From positions 62,001 through 126,000 of the forward strand of contig JAEXXM010000026.1 in assembly GCA_023405815.1 (NCBI GenBank): a stretch of DNA of 64,000 bases. Direction: 5' to 3'. This DNA is from Pseudomonadota bacterium (GTDB lineage Bacteria > Pseudomonadota > Alphaproteobacteria > Rhizobiales > Hyphomicrobiaceae). The position numbers and the translations under genes are program-made. Positions within the stretch are counted from its first letter, which is position 1. Every line of letters begins with the position of its first letter. The notes under the pieces are model-generated. The model made no database searches. It was not told where the DNA came from and saw only the letters and a list, made by a program, of their open reading frames with translations. This document shows, one piece after another, positions 15,561 to 25,302 of the stretch.

Positions 15561-17849
15561 CTAGCGCCGGCGTCCGCGCCAGCGCTTGTCCCGCAGCTTG
15601 CCGACCGCGCCCGCATGCGGTGCAGCAATGCGTCCTTTACTACCCTCCGACAGCATCTCGAAGCGCAATGCGCCCGCCGATGGCACGGCCTCGACGAGAC
15701 GGACCTCGACGGTGTCGCCGAGCCTGAAGGTCTCACCCGTACGCTTGCCGATGAGAGCGTGGTGGGTCTCGACGTGATTGTAGAAATCGTTGGTGAGCGA
15801 CGACACCGGCACGAATCCGTCGGCACCAGTATCTTTCAGGCGCACGAACAGCCCCGACCGCGTGACCCCCGCAATGCGTCCGACGAACTTCGCGCCGATC
15901 CGATCTGCAAGATGCGCCGCTATGAGCCGATCCACCGTCTCGCGCTCGGCGCTCATCGCTCGCCGCTCCGCATCCGAGATCTGCTGCGAGACCTCGCGCA
16001 GCCGCCCGATCTCGAACTCCTCGAGTCCGCCTTCGCCGAGCCGCATCGCCTTCACCAGCGCCCGATGCACGACGAGATCGGCATAGCGCCGGATCGGCGA
16101 GGTGAAATGCGCATAGCGCCGCAGGTTCAATCCGAAGTGGCCGATATTGTCGATGTTGTATTCGGCCTGGCTCTGGCTGCGCAGCACCACCTCGTTGACG
16201 AGATCGGCGACAGGCAGCTCCTTCGCGCGCTGAAGGATGCCATTGAAGTGACCCGGCTTCAGCGCCGATGCCTGCGGCACCTTCATGCCGAGCGTATCGA
16301 GGAAGTCGCGCAAGCTCGAAAGCTTCTCCTTCGAAGGCTGGTCGTGGATGCGGTAGACGACCGGGGTCTTCTTGTGCTCGAGCTGCTCGGCAGCGGCGAC
16401 ATTCGCCTGGATCATGAACTCTTCGATCAGCCGATGCGCGGTGAGCCGCTCCGGCGTGACGACGTCCTTCACCCGCCCCTTCTCGTCGACCAGGATTTTG
16501 CGCTCTGGCAGGTCGAGATCGAGCGGCGCGCGCCTGTCGCGCGCTTCCGCGAGCACGCCGTACGCGGTCCATAGGGGTCGCAGCACGCGTTCCAGCAATG
16601 GCCCGGCTTTGTCCGAAGGCCGACCGTCTATCGCCGCCTGCGCCTCCTGGTAGCTGAGCTTCGCGGCCGAGCGCATCATCGCGCGCATGAACGTGTGCGA
16701 GCGCTTGTTGCCGTCCTTGTCGAACACCATGCGCACGGCGAGGCAGGCGCGGTTCTCTCCCTCGCGCAGCGAGCACAGGTTGTTCGAGATGCGCTCGGGC
16801 AGCATCGGCACGACGCGATCGGGGAAGTAAACCGAGTTGCCGCGCAGCTGCGCCTCACGGTCGAGCTTCGAGCCGGGCCGCACGAAGTGCGACACGTCGG
16901 CGATGGCGACCAGGACGATCCAGCCGCCGGAGTTCGCCGGATCGGTATCGGGCTCCGCGTAGACGGCGTCGTCGTGGTCGCGCGCGTCGGGCGGGTCGAT
17001 GGTGACGAGCGGAACTTCGCGCAGATCGGTGCGGCCGGAAAGCGTCGGCTCCTTCAGCGCCTCGGACTCGGTGATGACGCTCTCGGGGAAGTCGTCGGGA
17101 ATGCCGTGGGCGTGCACGGCGATGAGGCTGATCTGGCGCTGGTCGTCGGGGTTGCCGAGCGATTCCAGGATGCGCGCCTGCGGCACGTGCATGCGCCCCT
17201 TCTTGGCGAGGTCGAAGCGAACGAGGTCGCCGTCCTTGGCATTGCCCTCATCGCCGCTGCGGATAGACCACGAGCGCAATTGCTTGCGATCGATCGGCTC
17301 GATCGTGCCTCCGCCCTTCTTGTGCGCGCGATAGATGCCGATGAGACGCCGCTTCTCGCGCGGCAGCCGCTTGATGGGCGACGCCTCGAAGCGATAGCCC
17401 TCGACGTCGGCGTCCTCGAGCTCGCTGATGCGCGCTAAGATGCGGTCGCCGACGCCGATGCCGGCTTCGATATCGACCTCCGGACCGCGCGCCGACCGCA
17501 CCGGCAGCAGCACCTCCGGGCGCTCACCTTCCTCTTCCCATACGACCGGCTTGGCGATGAGGTCGCCGTCGTCGTCGCGTCCGGTAACCTCGAGCACCGT
17601 GACCGACGGCAGGCTGCCTTTCTTCTGCAGCCGCTTGCGCGCCCCGGAAAGAATTCCGTCCTCGGTCATGCCGGCGAGCAGCCGGTTGAGGTCGAGCCGC
17701 TCCGCGCCCTTGATGCCGAACGCGCGCGCGATCTCGCGCTTGCCCACTCTGCCGGGTGACGACTTGATGAACTCGAGGATCTCGTCCCTACCGGGAAGAC
17801 CGTCGCGCTTCTTCGGGCCGCTCGTCTTGGGCTTTGGCTTGCGCGACAT
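15561..17849 (-). CDS. rnr: Ribonuclease R
   Basis: Processive 3'-5' exoribonuclease that degrades structured RNA. The 762-residue protein has an N-terminal winged-helix region (about residues 20-70), cold-shock-type domains, the RNB catalytic domain with the metal-binding Asp cluster in TIDPPDARDHDDAVY (around residue 290), and a C-terminal S1 domain (GLFVRLKDTGADGFVPVSSL). The basic C-terminal end (GKLRDKRWRGRRR) is typical. It starts 32 bp after the topA stop, so the two genes are probably cotranscribed. Confidence 0.97.
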   Translation of the reverse strand: MSRKPKPKTSGPKKRDGLPGRDEILEFIKSSPGRVGKREIARAFGIKGAERLDLNRLLAGMTEDGILSGARKRLQKKGSLPSVTVLEVTGRDDDGDLIAKPVVWEEEGERPEVLLPVRSARGPEVDIEAGIGVGDRILARISELEDADVEGYRFEASPIKRLPREKRRLIGIYRAHKKGGGTIEPIDRKQLRSWSIRSGDEGNAKDGDLVRFDLAKKGRMHVPQARILESLGNPDDQRQISLIAVHAHGIPDDFPESVITESEALKEPTLSGRTDLREVPLVTIDPPDARDHDDAVYAEPDTDPANSGGWIVLVAIADVSHFVRPGSKLDREAQLRGNSVYFPDRVVPMLPERISNNLCSLREGENRACLAVRMVFDKDGNKRSHTFMRAMMRSAAKLSYQEAQAAIDGRPSDKAGPLLERVLRPLWTAYGVLAEARDRRAPLDLDLPERKILVDEKGRVKDVVTPERLTAHRLIEEFMIQANVAAAEQLEHKKTPVVYRIHDQPSKEKLSSLRDFLDTLGMKVPQASALKPGHFNGILQRAKELPVADLVNEVVLRSQSQAEYNIDNIGHFGLNLRRYAHFTSPIRRYADLVVHRALVKAMRLGEGGLEEFEIGRLREVSQQISDAERRAMSAERETVDRLIAAHLADRIGAKFVGRIAGVTRSGLFVRLKDTGADGFVPVSSLTNDFYNHVETHHALIGKRTGETFRLGDTVEVRLVEAVPSAGALRFEMLSEGSKGRIAAPHAGAVGKLRDKRWRGRRR

Positions 17850-17881
17850 ATCAGCGTGCCCGGCGAGGGATCATCTGCGCC

Positions 17882-20635
17882 CTACGTCTCCGCGTCGGCG
17901 GTCTCAGCCTTCGACTTCGCCGAGCGTCCTTTCGAAGCCTTGGAGGCCTTTGCCCCCTTCGCAGTCGGTTTCTCCGCACCAGCCTTGGCCACCTTGCCAC
18001 CTTTCGCCGAGGCCTTGTCGTCGGAGGCGGCTTTGCGCACAGGCTTCTTTTTCTTCGACGGACCCTTGGCCGCGCGCGCCGCGATCAGCTCGACGGCCTC
18101 GGCGACGGTGAGCGTCGCCGGGTCCTTGCCGTTGGGGATCGTCGCGTTGACGTCGCCATGCTTGACGTAGGGACCATAGCGGCCCGACAGCACTTCGATC
18201 TTGCCGCCGCCGTCCGGATGCTCCCCGAGCTCTTTGAGCACTGTCGGCTTTGCGCGCTGGAAGCGACTCTTGGCACCCGCAGCTTTCTCCGCCAGCAGCG
18301 TCACGGCGCGGTTGAGGCCGACCGAGAATACGTCCTCGATGCTCTCGACGTTGGCATACATACCGTCATGCAGAATGAACGGTCCATAGCGACCGAGGCC
18401 TGCCGTGATCGGCTTGCCCGTTTCCGGATGCAGGCCGACCTCGCGTGGCAACGACAGAAGCTTTAGCGCCAATTCGAGATCGACCGACGCGGCATCGACG
18501 CCCTTGGGAATGCTCGAGCGCTTCGGCTTCTCGTCGTCGGAGCCCTCGCCGAGCTGCAGATAGGGGCCGAACCGGCCGCTGCGCAGCGTAACCGCGAGCC
18601 CGGTGTCGGGATCATAACCGAGCAGCTTGCCGTCGGGGCCAGCGGCCTCGGTGTCACCGCTTCCGTTCACGTCGCTCAATTGGCGCGTATAGCGGCACTC
18701 GGGGTAGTTGCCGCAGCCGATGAAGGCGCCGTACTTGCCCGAGATCTTGAGGCTGAGGCGACCCGTCTTGCACGACGGGCACGAGCGCGGATCAGAGCCG
18801 TCCTCGCGCGCCGGGAAGATGTGCGGGCCCAGGATTTCGTTCAGCGCTTCGAGCACCTCGCCGACGCGCAGGTCCTTGGTGTCGTCGACGGCGCCGGTGA
18901 ACTCCTTCCAGAAGTCGCGCAAGACGTCCTTCCATTGCAGCTTGCCGTCGGAGATCAGGTCGAGCTTGTCCTCGAGATCGGCGGTGAAGTCGTATTCGAC
19001 ATAGCGCTTGAAGAACCCCTCGAGGAACGCGGTTACGAGCCGCCCCTTGTCCTCTGGGACGAGGCGCTTCTTGTCGACGCGCACGTACTGGCGCTCCTGC
19101 AGCACCGCGAGCGTGGACGCGTATGTCGACGGGCGCCCGATGCCGAGCTCCTCCAGCTTCTTGACCAGCGTCGCCTCGGAGTAGCGCGGCGGCGGCTGCG
19201 TGAAGTGCTGCTCCGCCTCTATTCCACGGTCGGTGACCTTGTCGCCCTTGTCGAGCACCGGCAGCCGGCGGCTCGAATCGTCCTCGTCGGGAGTGACGTC
19301 GTCCTTGCCCTTGCTCGCATGCAGGCGCTCGTCGCGGCCCTCCTCGTACACCTTTAGGAAGCCTTCAAACTGGATGACCGAGCCCGTCGCGCGCAGCGTG
19401 TAGGTCTTCCCGTCGCGCCCCTTCACCTCGATGTCGGCGGTCGTCTGCTCGACCTCGGCCGAGGCCATCTGGCTCGCGACCGCGCGCTTCCACACGAGCT
19501 CGTAGAGGCGCGCCTGGTCCTTGTCCAAATACTTCGCGACGTCGGACGGCTTGCGGGTGACGTCGGTCGGCCGGATGGCCTCGTGCGCCTCCTGCGCGTT
19601 CTTCGCCTTCGTCTTGTACTCGCGGATGAACGGCGCGACGTAGCGCTGCGAGTACTCGCGCGCGATCATCCCGCGGATGGCGTTGATCGCCTCCGGCACG
19701 ATCGTGACGCCGTCGGTACGCATATATGTGATGAGGCCGACCGTCTCGCCGCCGATGTCGACGCCCTCGTAGAGGCGCTGGGCAACCTGCATCGTGTGCT
19801 TGGCGGAAAATCCGAGCTTGCGCGACGCGTCCATCTGCAGCGTCGAGGTGGCGAACGGCGGCCACGGGTTGCGCTTCACGCCCTTCTTCTCGGTCGAGAC
19901 GACGCGGAAGTCGCCCTTCTCGATCGCCGCCTTGATGGCGTTGGCGTGCTCGCCGGTCTTGATATCGAGCTTCTTCAGCGTCACGCCGTCGATGGCGTTG
20001 AGGCGCGCGGCGAACTCCTCGCCCTTAGCCGTGGCGAGCGTCGCATCGATGGTCCAGTACTCGTCGGTCTTGAACACCTCGATCTCGCGCTCGCGGTCGC
20101 ACACGAGCCGCAACGCCACGGACTGTACGCGGCCAGCCGAACGCGCGCCGGGCAGCTTGCGCCACAGCACCGGCGACAGCGTGAAGCCGACGAGATAGTC
20201 GAGGGCACGACGGGCGAGGTATGCGGAGACGAGCGGGGCGTCGATCTTCCGCGGCTCGGAAAGGGCGGTGAGGATCGCCTGCTTGGTTACGGCGTTGAAG
20301 GCGACGCGCTCGACCTCGATGTCCTTCTTGAGGGCCTTCTTCTGCTCGAGGATCTGCAGGATGTGCCAGGAGATGGCCTCGCCTTCGCGATCAGGGTCGG
20401 TGGCGAGGATCAGCTTGTCGGCCTTTTTGACCGCGTCCGATATTTCCTTCATAATTTTCTGGGACTTAGGGTCTACGTCCCAGTGCATCTCGAAGTCTTT
20501 GTCGGGCTCGACAGAGCCATTCTTGGCCGGCAGGTCGCGCACGTGGCCGAATGAGGCAATCACCTTGTAGCCGCTGCCCAGGTACTTGTTGATGGTCTTG
20601 GCCTTGGCAGCCGATTCGACGATTACGACGTTCAT
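17882..20635 (-). CDS. topA: DNA topoisomerase I
   Basis: Type IA topoisomerase that relaxes negative supercoils. The 917 residues start MNVVIVESAAKAKTI (Toprim domain with the catalytic Glu), then ATDPDREGEAISWH (acidic metal site) and the active-site Tyr in GLITYMRTDG near residue 302. One C4 zinc ribbon is clear (CPSCKTGRLSLKISGKYGAF.GCGNYPEC), followed by repeat modules of the alphaproteobacterial type (GRFGPYLQLGEG, GRYGPFILHDG, GRYGPYVKHGD). The last 60 residues are a Lys/Ala-rich tail. Confidence 0.98.
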   Translation of the reverse strand: MNVVIVESAAKAKTINKYLGSGYKVIASFGHVRDLPAKNGSVEPDKDFEMHWDVDPKSQKIMKEISDAVKKADKLILATDPDREGEAISWHILQILEQKKALKKDIEVERVAFNAVTKQAILTALSEPRKIDAPLVSAYLARRALDYLVGFTLSPVLWRKLPGARSAGRVQSVALRLVCDREREIEVFKTDEYWTIDATLATAKGEEFAARLNAIDGVTLKKLDIKTGEHANAIKAAIEKGDFRVVSTEKKGVKRNPWPPFATSTLQMDASRKLGFSAKHTMQVAQRLYEGVDIGGETVGLITYMRTDGVTIVPEAINAIRGMIAREYSQRYVAPFIREYKTKAKNAQEAHEAIRPTDVTRKPSDVAKYLDKDQARLYELVWKRAVASQMASAEVEQTTADIEVKGRDGKTYTLRATGSVIQFEGFLKVYEEGRDERLHASKGKDDVTPDEDDSSRRLPVLDKGDKVTDRGIEAEQHFTQPPPRYSEATLVKKLEELGIGRPSTYASTLAVLQERQYVRVDKKRLVPEDKGRLVTAFLEGFFKRYVEYDFTADLEDKLDLISDGKLQWKDVLRDFWKEFTGAVDDTKDLRVGEVLEALNEILGPHIFPAREDGSDPRSCPSCKTGRLSLKISGKYGAFIGCGNYPECRYTRQLSDVNGSGDTEAAGPDGKLLGYDPDTGLAVTLRSGRFGPYLQLGEGSDDEKPKRSSIPKGVDAASVDLELALKLLSLPREVGLHPETGKPITAGLGRYGPFILHDGMYANVESIEDVFSVGLNRAVTLLAEKAAGAKSRFQRAKPTVLKELGEHPDGGGKIEVLSGRYGPYVKHGDVNATIPNGKDPATLTVAEAVELIAARAAKGPSKKKKPVRKAASDDKASAKGGKVAKAGAEKPTAKGAKASKASKGRSAKSKAETADAET

Positions 20636-20715
20636 CTAGAGACTTTCAGGCTGGCGCCGACGGGAGAGCCCGCAAATAAGGGCTTCGGACCCAGGTTAAG
20701 GGCGTGGGCCCGCGG

Positions 20716-20751
20716 CCGCCCGGGGCTGAAATTCCCGGTTCGGCCGGGCGG
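20716..20751. repeat. 8-bp inverted repeat upstream of topA
   Basis: CCGCCCGG and CCGGGCGG are perfect complements around a 20-base loop that itself contains GGG and CCC. It lies 81 bp before the topA start in the divergent intergenic region. All bases are G or C, so chance cannot be excluded. Confidence 0.35.
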
Positions 20752-20884
20752 GGAACATGGGTGAGGAATGTGGCGGTGTCAAACGCCCCTCCCCGTATGC
20801 GCGCGGAAGGCAAATATTGCAATCTAGGGTTGTGAATGCTATTTACCTCGCCTCATCGGACAGGGCTGGGATCGAGTCTTAATC

Positions 20885-21094
20885 ATGACTGGGCCAAACG
20901 ACGCCAGTGGCAGACCCATGCGATCGGAGGCACCCAAGGGCGTCGATACGCTGGCCTACCTGTGCGACATCATCGTCGAGTTGAAGCATCTCGCAGACAG
21001 GTCTGGGCAGCGCACCTTGTCGGCGATCCTTGAAGCCGCGCTGACCGAGGCGCGCATCCAGAACGACCACATCCGCCGCTGGCCCCCGGGCTGA
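20885..21094 (+). CDS. Small conserved-looking protein of unknown function
   Basis: A 69-residue soluble protein, with a polar N-terminus and then a helical core TLAYLCDIIVELKHLADRSGQRTLSAILEAALTEA. The balanced amphipathic pattern and typical codon use suggest a real gene. The start ATG at 20885 has only a weak GAG upstream. It is divergent from topA and converges with dprA, with 3 bp between the stops. I do not recognise a family; proteins of this shape are common among Rhizobiales hypothetical proteins. Confidence 0.7.
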   Translation: MTGPNDASGRPMRSEAPKGVDTLAYLCDIIVELKHLADRSGQRTLSAILEAALTEARIQNDHIRRWPPG

Positions 21095-21097
21095 ACG

Positions 21098-22237
21098 TCA
21101 GTCGGTTCCATGGCTTAGCGAGATCAGCCCCCCGCCGTGCCGCTCGAGGCGCCCCGCCAGAGCCAGCTCCATCAGGGCGATCTGAACATTGCGGATCGCA
21201 AGTCCGGTGCCCCGCACCAAGCTGTCGATGTCGACCGGGGCCGGTCCGAGCGCCGCCAACACCCGGTCTCGGTCGTTGTCGGAGAGCGCCGGCGGTATCC
21301 CAGGCGGTGGCCCCGGCTCCTCGCGTAGTTGCGGACTTGGCGTCCGCAGGAGCGGGGTCAATGCCGAAAGAATGTCGCCGGCCTCCGTCACCAGCGTCGC
21401 CCCCGACTTCAGAAGCTTGTTGGTGCCTTCGGCCCGCGGGTCGAGCGGATGCCCGGGCACCGCGAACACCTCGCGCCCCTGCTCGGCGGCGAGCCGTGCG
21501 GTGACGAGGCTGCCCGAGCGCCGCGCCGCTTCGACGATGAGCACGCCTAGCGACAACCCCGAGACGATGCGGTTGCGGCGCGGGAAGTCTTGCCCGCGCG
21601 GGACGAACCCGAACGGCATCTCGCTGACGAGGCAGCCGCGCTCGCCGACCACCTGCTGCAGTCCCTCGTGCTCAGGCGGATAGACGACGTCGAGACCGCT
21701 GGCGAGCACGGCGACCGTGCCGGTATCGAGCGCAGCCTGATGCGCCGCGGCGTCGATCCCGCGCGCGAGCCCCGAGGCAACGACGAAGCCCGCACGACCG
21801 ATCTCGATGGCAAACTGGCGCGCAAGCTTAGCGCCGGCCGCCGAGCATTGCCGCGCGCCGACGATGGCGATGGTCGGCCGCTGCAGAAGAGCCGCCTCGC
21901 CCTTGACGTAGAGCACCGGCGGCGGCGCCTCGAGTGCGGCAAGCGGAGTTGGGAATGCGGGCTCTCCGACGACCAGCATCATGGCCCCGAAGGAAAGCGC
22001 CCGCTCGAGCTCGGCCTCCGCTTCGCCGCGCGGGCAGATGCGGATTGCGCGCCGCTGCCCGCCGCGACGCGACAGCTCCGGCAGAGCCTCCAGTGCGGCG
22101 GTGGCGCTGCCGCAGTGCCTTATGAGGTCGCGGAAGGTGACGGGGCCGACGTTCTCGGAGCGGATCAGGCGGATGGCCGCGATGCGCTCGGCATCCGGCA
22201 TTTGCGATGCGACAGTCGTCGGCTCACGCCTTGGCAC
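21098..22237 (-). CDS. dprA: DNA-processing protein DprA
   Basis: Loads RecA on incoming single-stranded DNA during transformation. It has a helix-hairpin-helix-like N-terminus (IRLIRSENVGPVTFRDLI), the Rossmann core with IAIVGARQCSAAGAKLA, ASGLARGIDAAAHQAAL, and the PRRNRIVSGLS and GSLVTARLAAEQGREVFAVPG blocks, and a C-terminal winged-helix-like segment (about residues 300-370). The start is uncertain. The GTG at 22237 has GAGGA upstream inside plsY and overlaps plsY by 14 bp; the ATG at 22201 would avoid overlap but lacks a ribosome site. Confidence 0.95.
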   Translation of the reverse strand: MPRREPTTVASQMPDAERIAAIRLIRSENVGPVTFRDLIRHCGSATAALEALPELSRRGGQRRAIRICPRGEAEAELERALSFGAMMLVVGEPAFPTPLAALEAPPPVLYVKGEAALLQRPTIAIVGARQCSAAGAKLARQFAIEIGRAGFVVASGLARGIDAAAHQAALDTGTVAVLASGLDVVYPPEHEGLQQVVGERGCLVSEMPFGFVPRGQDFPRRNRIVSGLSLGVLIVEAARRSGSLVTARLAAEQGREVFAVPGHPLDPRAEGTNKLLKSGATLVTEAGDILSALTPLLRTPSPQLREEPGPPPGIPPALSDNDRDRVLAALGPAPVDIDSLVRGTGLAIRNVQIALMELALAGRLERHGGGLISLSHGTD

Positions 22238-22841
22238 CGATCCTCGGCTCCTCTCCGGTGGCAAGGCGGCGGATGTTGGTGCGGTGCTTGTATATCAGAA
22301 GCCCCGACATGAGTCCGGCGAGCAGCGCGGTAGCGGGATCGCCGCCAAGCAACAGGCCGACCGGTGTGACGAGAGCCGCGACCAGCGCCGAGAGCGATGA
22401 GTAGCGGGTCAGGAAAGCGACGAGCAGCCATATCCCGCAGAATGCGACTGCCGCGCGCCAGTCGACCCCCAGCAGCACGCCGATGTAGGTGGCGACTCCC
22501 TTGCCGCCGCGAAATCCGAGCCACACCGGGAAGACGTGGCCGATAAAGGCGGCGAGCCCGGCGAGCAGCGAGGCGAGAATGGCAACGCCGCCGTGCGCGC
22601 CGATCCAGTATCCGATGAGGACCGCCGCCGTGCCCTTGAGCGCGTCGAGCAGCAGCGTCAGCGCGGCAAGACCCTTATTGCCGGTGCGCAAAACGTTTGT
22701 GGCGCCGATGTTGCCCGAGCCGATCTTGCGCACGTCGCCGAGCCCGGCCGCCTGCGTCAACAACAGGCCGAACGGGATGGAGCCGAGGAGATAGCCAGCC
22801 GCCACGGCTAAAAGCGTGTACGTATTGAAGAAGGTGTCCAT
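22224..22841 (-). CDS. plsY: Glycerol-3-phosphate acyltransferase PlsY
   Basis: Membrane enzyme that acylates glycerol 3-phosphate from acyl-phosphate, the first step of phospholipid synthesis. The 205 residues form about five membrane helices. The three family motifs are present: GSIPFGLLL near residue 20, GSGNIGATNVLR near residue 42, and GHVFPVWLGFRGGKGVAT near residue 101. It starts at the ATG at 22841, 27 bp downstream of the pyrC stop. Confidence 0.97.
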   Translation of the reverse strand: MDTFFNTYTLLAVAAGYLLGSIPFGLLLTQAAGLGDVRKIGSGNIGATNVLRTGNKGLAALTLLLDALKGTAAVLIGYWIGAHGGVAILASLLAGLAAFIGHVFPVWLGFRGGKGVATYIGVLLGVDWRAAVAFCGIWLLVAFLTRYSSLSALVAALVTPVGLLLGGDPATALLAGLMSGLLIYKHRTNIRRLATGEEPRIGAKA

Positions 22842-22868
22842 GCCCGAGCGGGGTTCTTCGCGTGACCC

Positions 22869-24218
22869 TTAATTCCGCTCGCCAGGGTACTGGTAGACCG
22901 TTTCGCCCGCAACCAGCGTGCGCAGCACGCGGCCCTGCATCTTGCTCTCGTCGAACGGCGTGTTCTTGGAGCGCGAGCGAAGCAGGTCCTTGTTCACCAC
23001 CCACGGCTCGCCGGGATCGAACAGGACGATATCGGCAATGGCGCCCTTGGCGAGGCGTCCCGAGTGCAGGCCGAGCAGCTTCGCCGGGTTGATCGTCAGC
23101 GCGCGCAGGATCGTCGGCAGCGGTAATTCGCCCGAATGGAACAGCCGCAACGCCGCCGGCAGCAGTGTCTCGAGGCCGACGGCCCCATCGGTCGCCTCTG
23201 CGAACGGGCGGCGCTTGTCGTCAGCATCCTGAGGGTCGTGGCTCGACACGATGATGTCGATGTCGCCCGAGGCGAGACCGCGCACCATGGCCGCGCGATC
23301 GTCGTCCGAGCGCAGCGGCGGGCGCATCTTGAAGAAGGTGCGGTAGGAGCCGATGTCGTTCTCGTTCAGCGTCAGGTGATTGATCGACACCCCGCACGTC
23401 ACCGGCAACTGGCGCGCCTTTGCGTTGCGGATCACCTCGAGGCTTTCCGCGCAGCTGATCGTCGCCGCGTGATAGCGCCCGCGTGTCATCTCCACGAGGC
23501 GCACGTCGCGCTCCAACATGATCGTCTCGGACATCTTCGGCACGCCCGGCAGGCCGAGTCGCGCCGCCACCTCGCCCGAGTTCATCGCCCCCGTCGAGGC
23601 GAGGTAGGGATCCTCGGTGTGGTGCACGATCAGCGCGCCAAAATCGCGGCTATAGAGCAGCACGTTGCGCATCACGCGCGTGTTGGCGACGGAGGCCTTT
23701 CCGTTTGAGAAGGCGATGGCGCCGGCCCGCTTCAACAGGCCGATCTCCGTCATCTCCTCGCCCTTGAGGCCCTTCGTCATCGCCGCCATGGTGTGGACGT
23801 GCACGATGGCGTTGTCGCGCGCCCGCCGCTGGATGAAATCGACAAGCGACACCTGGTCGATGACCGGGTTCGTATCCGGCATCACCACCATGGTGGTGAC
23901 CCCGCCCGCCGCCGCGGCGTGGCTGGCGGTCTTCAGCGTCTCGCGGTGTTCATAGCCCGGCTCGCCGGTGAAGACCTGCGCGTCGATGAGGCCAGGCGCG
24001 AGCACGTGCCCCTTGCAGTCGATCACCGTGGCGCCGTCCGGCGCGTTGCGCCTCAAATGCGGGCCGACGTCGGCGATCACGCCTTCGCGCACCACGAGGC
24101 CGCCTGGCTCGTCGCGGTTGGCAGCAGGGTCGACGATGCGGGCATTGATGAATGCGGTGGCCGCCGCGGACTTCGTCTCGCGGGAAGGGCGTTTGGCGGT
24201 GGTCGTTTGTGCGTTCAT
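22869..24218 (-). CDS. pyrC: Dihydroorotase-like protein (PyrC, metal ligands missing)
   Basis: A 449-residue amidohydrolase-fold protein encoded directly after pyrB, whose stop it overlaps (ATGA). The overall sequence is that of class I dihydroorotase (APGLIDAQVFTGEPGYEHRETL, MPDTNPVID, GVSINHLTL). However, the HxH zinc motif after PGLID is replaced by QVF, the later His-Ile-Ser block reads ATIS, and the catalytic TDHAPH block reads SSHDPQ. This matches a known alphaproteobacterial subfamily similar to the non-catalytic PyrC' partner of aspartate transcarbamoylase. It may support PyrB assembly rather than make dihydroorotate. Confidence 0.9.
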   Translation of the reverse strand: MNAQTTTAKRPSRETKSAAATAFINARIVDPAANRDEPGGLVVREGVIADVGPHLRRNAPDGATVIDCKGHVLAPGLIDAQVFTGEPGYEHRETLKTASHAAAAGGVTTMVVMPDTNPVIDQVSLVDFIQRRARDNAIVHVHTMAAMTKGLKGEEMTEIGLLKRAGAIAFSNGKASVANTRVMRNVLLYSRDFGALIVHHTEDPYLASTGAMNSGEVAARLGLPGVPKMSETIMLERDVRLVEMTRGRYHAATISCAESLEVIRNAKARQLPVTCGVSINHLTLNENDIGSYRTFFKMRPPLRSDDDRAAMVRGLASGDIDIIVSSHDPQDADDKRRPFAEATDGAVGLETLLPAALRLFHSGELPLPTILRALTINPAKLLGLHSGRLAKGAIADIVLFDPGEPWVVNKDLLRSRSKNTPFDESKMQGRVLRTLVAGETVYQYPGERN

Positions 24219-25174
24219 CGTTTCGGAAGGTTACGGGCCAGCGCCTCGAGCACCGCCATGCGCACGGCGACGCCCATCTCCACCTGCTCGCGGATGACGC
24301 TCGAGGAATGGTCGGCGACAGTGGATGCGATCTCGACGCCGCGGTTCATGGGACCAGGGTGCATGACGATGGCATCGGGCTTCGCCCGCGCGAGCTTCTC
24401 GTGGTCGAGGCCGAAGAAATGGAAGTATTCGCGCGTTGTGGGGACGTAGGAGCCTTCCATGCGCTCGCGCTGCAGCCGCAGCATCATCACCACGTCGACG
24501 CCTTCAAGGGCCTTCCACATGTCTGTGAAGACTTCCGCGCCGAGCCGGTCGGGAGCGGCGGGGAGCAGGGTCGATGGTGCCACGATGCGCACGCGCGCTC
24601 CGAGCGCATTGAGCACGACGATATTCGAGCGGGCGACGCGGCTGTGCAGGATGTCGCCGCAGATGGCGACGGTGAGACCGGCGATACGGCCCTTGGCGCG
24701 ACGTATCGTCAGCGCATCGAGCAGCGCCTGCGTCGGGTGCTGGTGCGCGCCGTCCCCGGCGTTGATCACCGAGCAGTCGATCTTCTGCGCCAACAGCTCG
24801 ACGGCGCCGGCCGCGTGATGCCGCACCACGATGATGTCCGGCCGCATGGCATTGAGCGTCATCGCCGTATCGATGAGCGTCTCGCCCTTCTGCACCGAGG
24901 AGGTCGAGACGTTCATGTTCATGACGTCGGCGGAAAGCCGCTTCGCCGCCATCTCGAACGAGGACTGGGTGCGTGTCGACGCTTCGAAGAACAGGTTGAT
25001 CAGCGTGCGCCCGCGTAGGACGTCGCGCTTTTTGCCCGCCTGGCGGTTCTCGTCGGCGTTCCTGTCGGCGAGATCGAGGAGAAAATTGATCTCTTGTGCG
25101 CTCAGCCCCTCGACGGTGAGGAGGTGGCGGTGCGGAAAGTGGAGCGTCTCGACTTTGGCTACGGCATTGGTCAT
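24215..25174 (-). CDS. pyrB: Aspartate carbamoyltransferase catalytic subunit
   Basis: Condenses carbamoyl phosphate with aspartate in pyrimidine synthesis. The 319 residues carry the carbamoyl-phosphate site FFEASTRTQSSFE, VVRHHAAGA, and the HQHPTQALLDALTI loop. Near the C-terminus HPGPMNRGVEI is diagnostic. The ATG at 25174 was chosen over a TTG 13 codons upstream, because the family begins about here. No clear ribosome site is visible. The stop overlaps the pyrC start by four bases. Confidence 0.97.
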   Translation of the reverse strand: MTNAVAKVETLHFPHRHLLTVEGLSAQEINFLLDLADRNADENRQAGKKRDVLRGRTLINLFFEASTRTQSSFEMAAKRLSADVMNMNVSTSSVQKGETLIDTAMTLNAMRPDIIVVRHHAAGAVELLAQKIDCSVINAGDGAHQHPTQALLDALTIRRAKGRIAGLTVAICGDILHSRVARSNIVVLNALGARVRIVAPSTLLPAAPDRLGAEVFTDMWKALEGVDVVMMLRLQRERMEGSYVPTTREYFHFFGLDHEKLARAKPDAIVMHPGPMNRGVEIASTVADHSSSVIREQVEMGVAVRMAVLEALARNLPKR

Positions 25175-25302
25175 TAAAGGCGTTTGTATAGGGAGACTCT
25201 GCCGTCTCGGCAACTGTGCTCGACGCAGCTCTGAACATGAGCTGGGGAATACGTTAAGGCCGGGTAGCGCAATAACGTCCCCAGTCGCGCTAGACTATCC
25301 AA

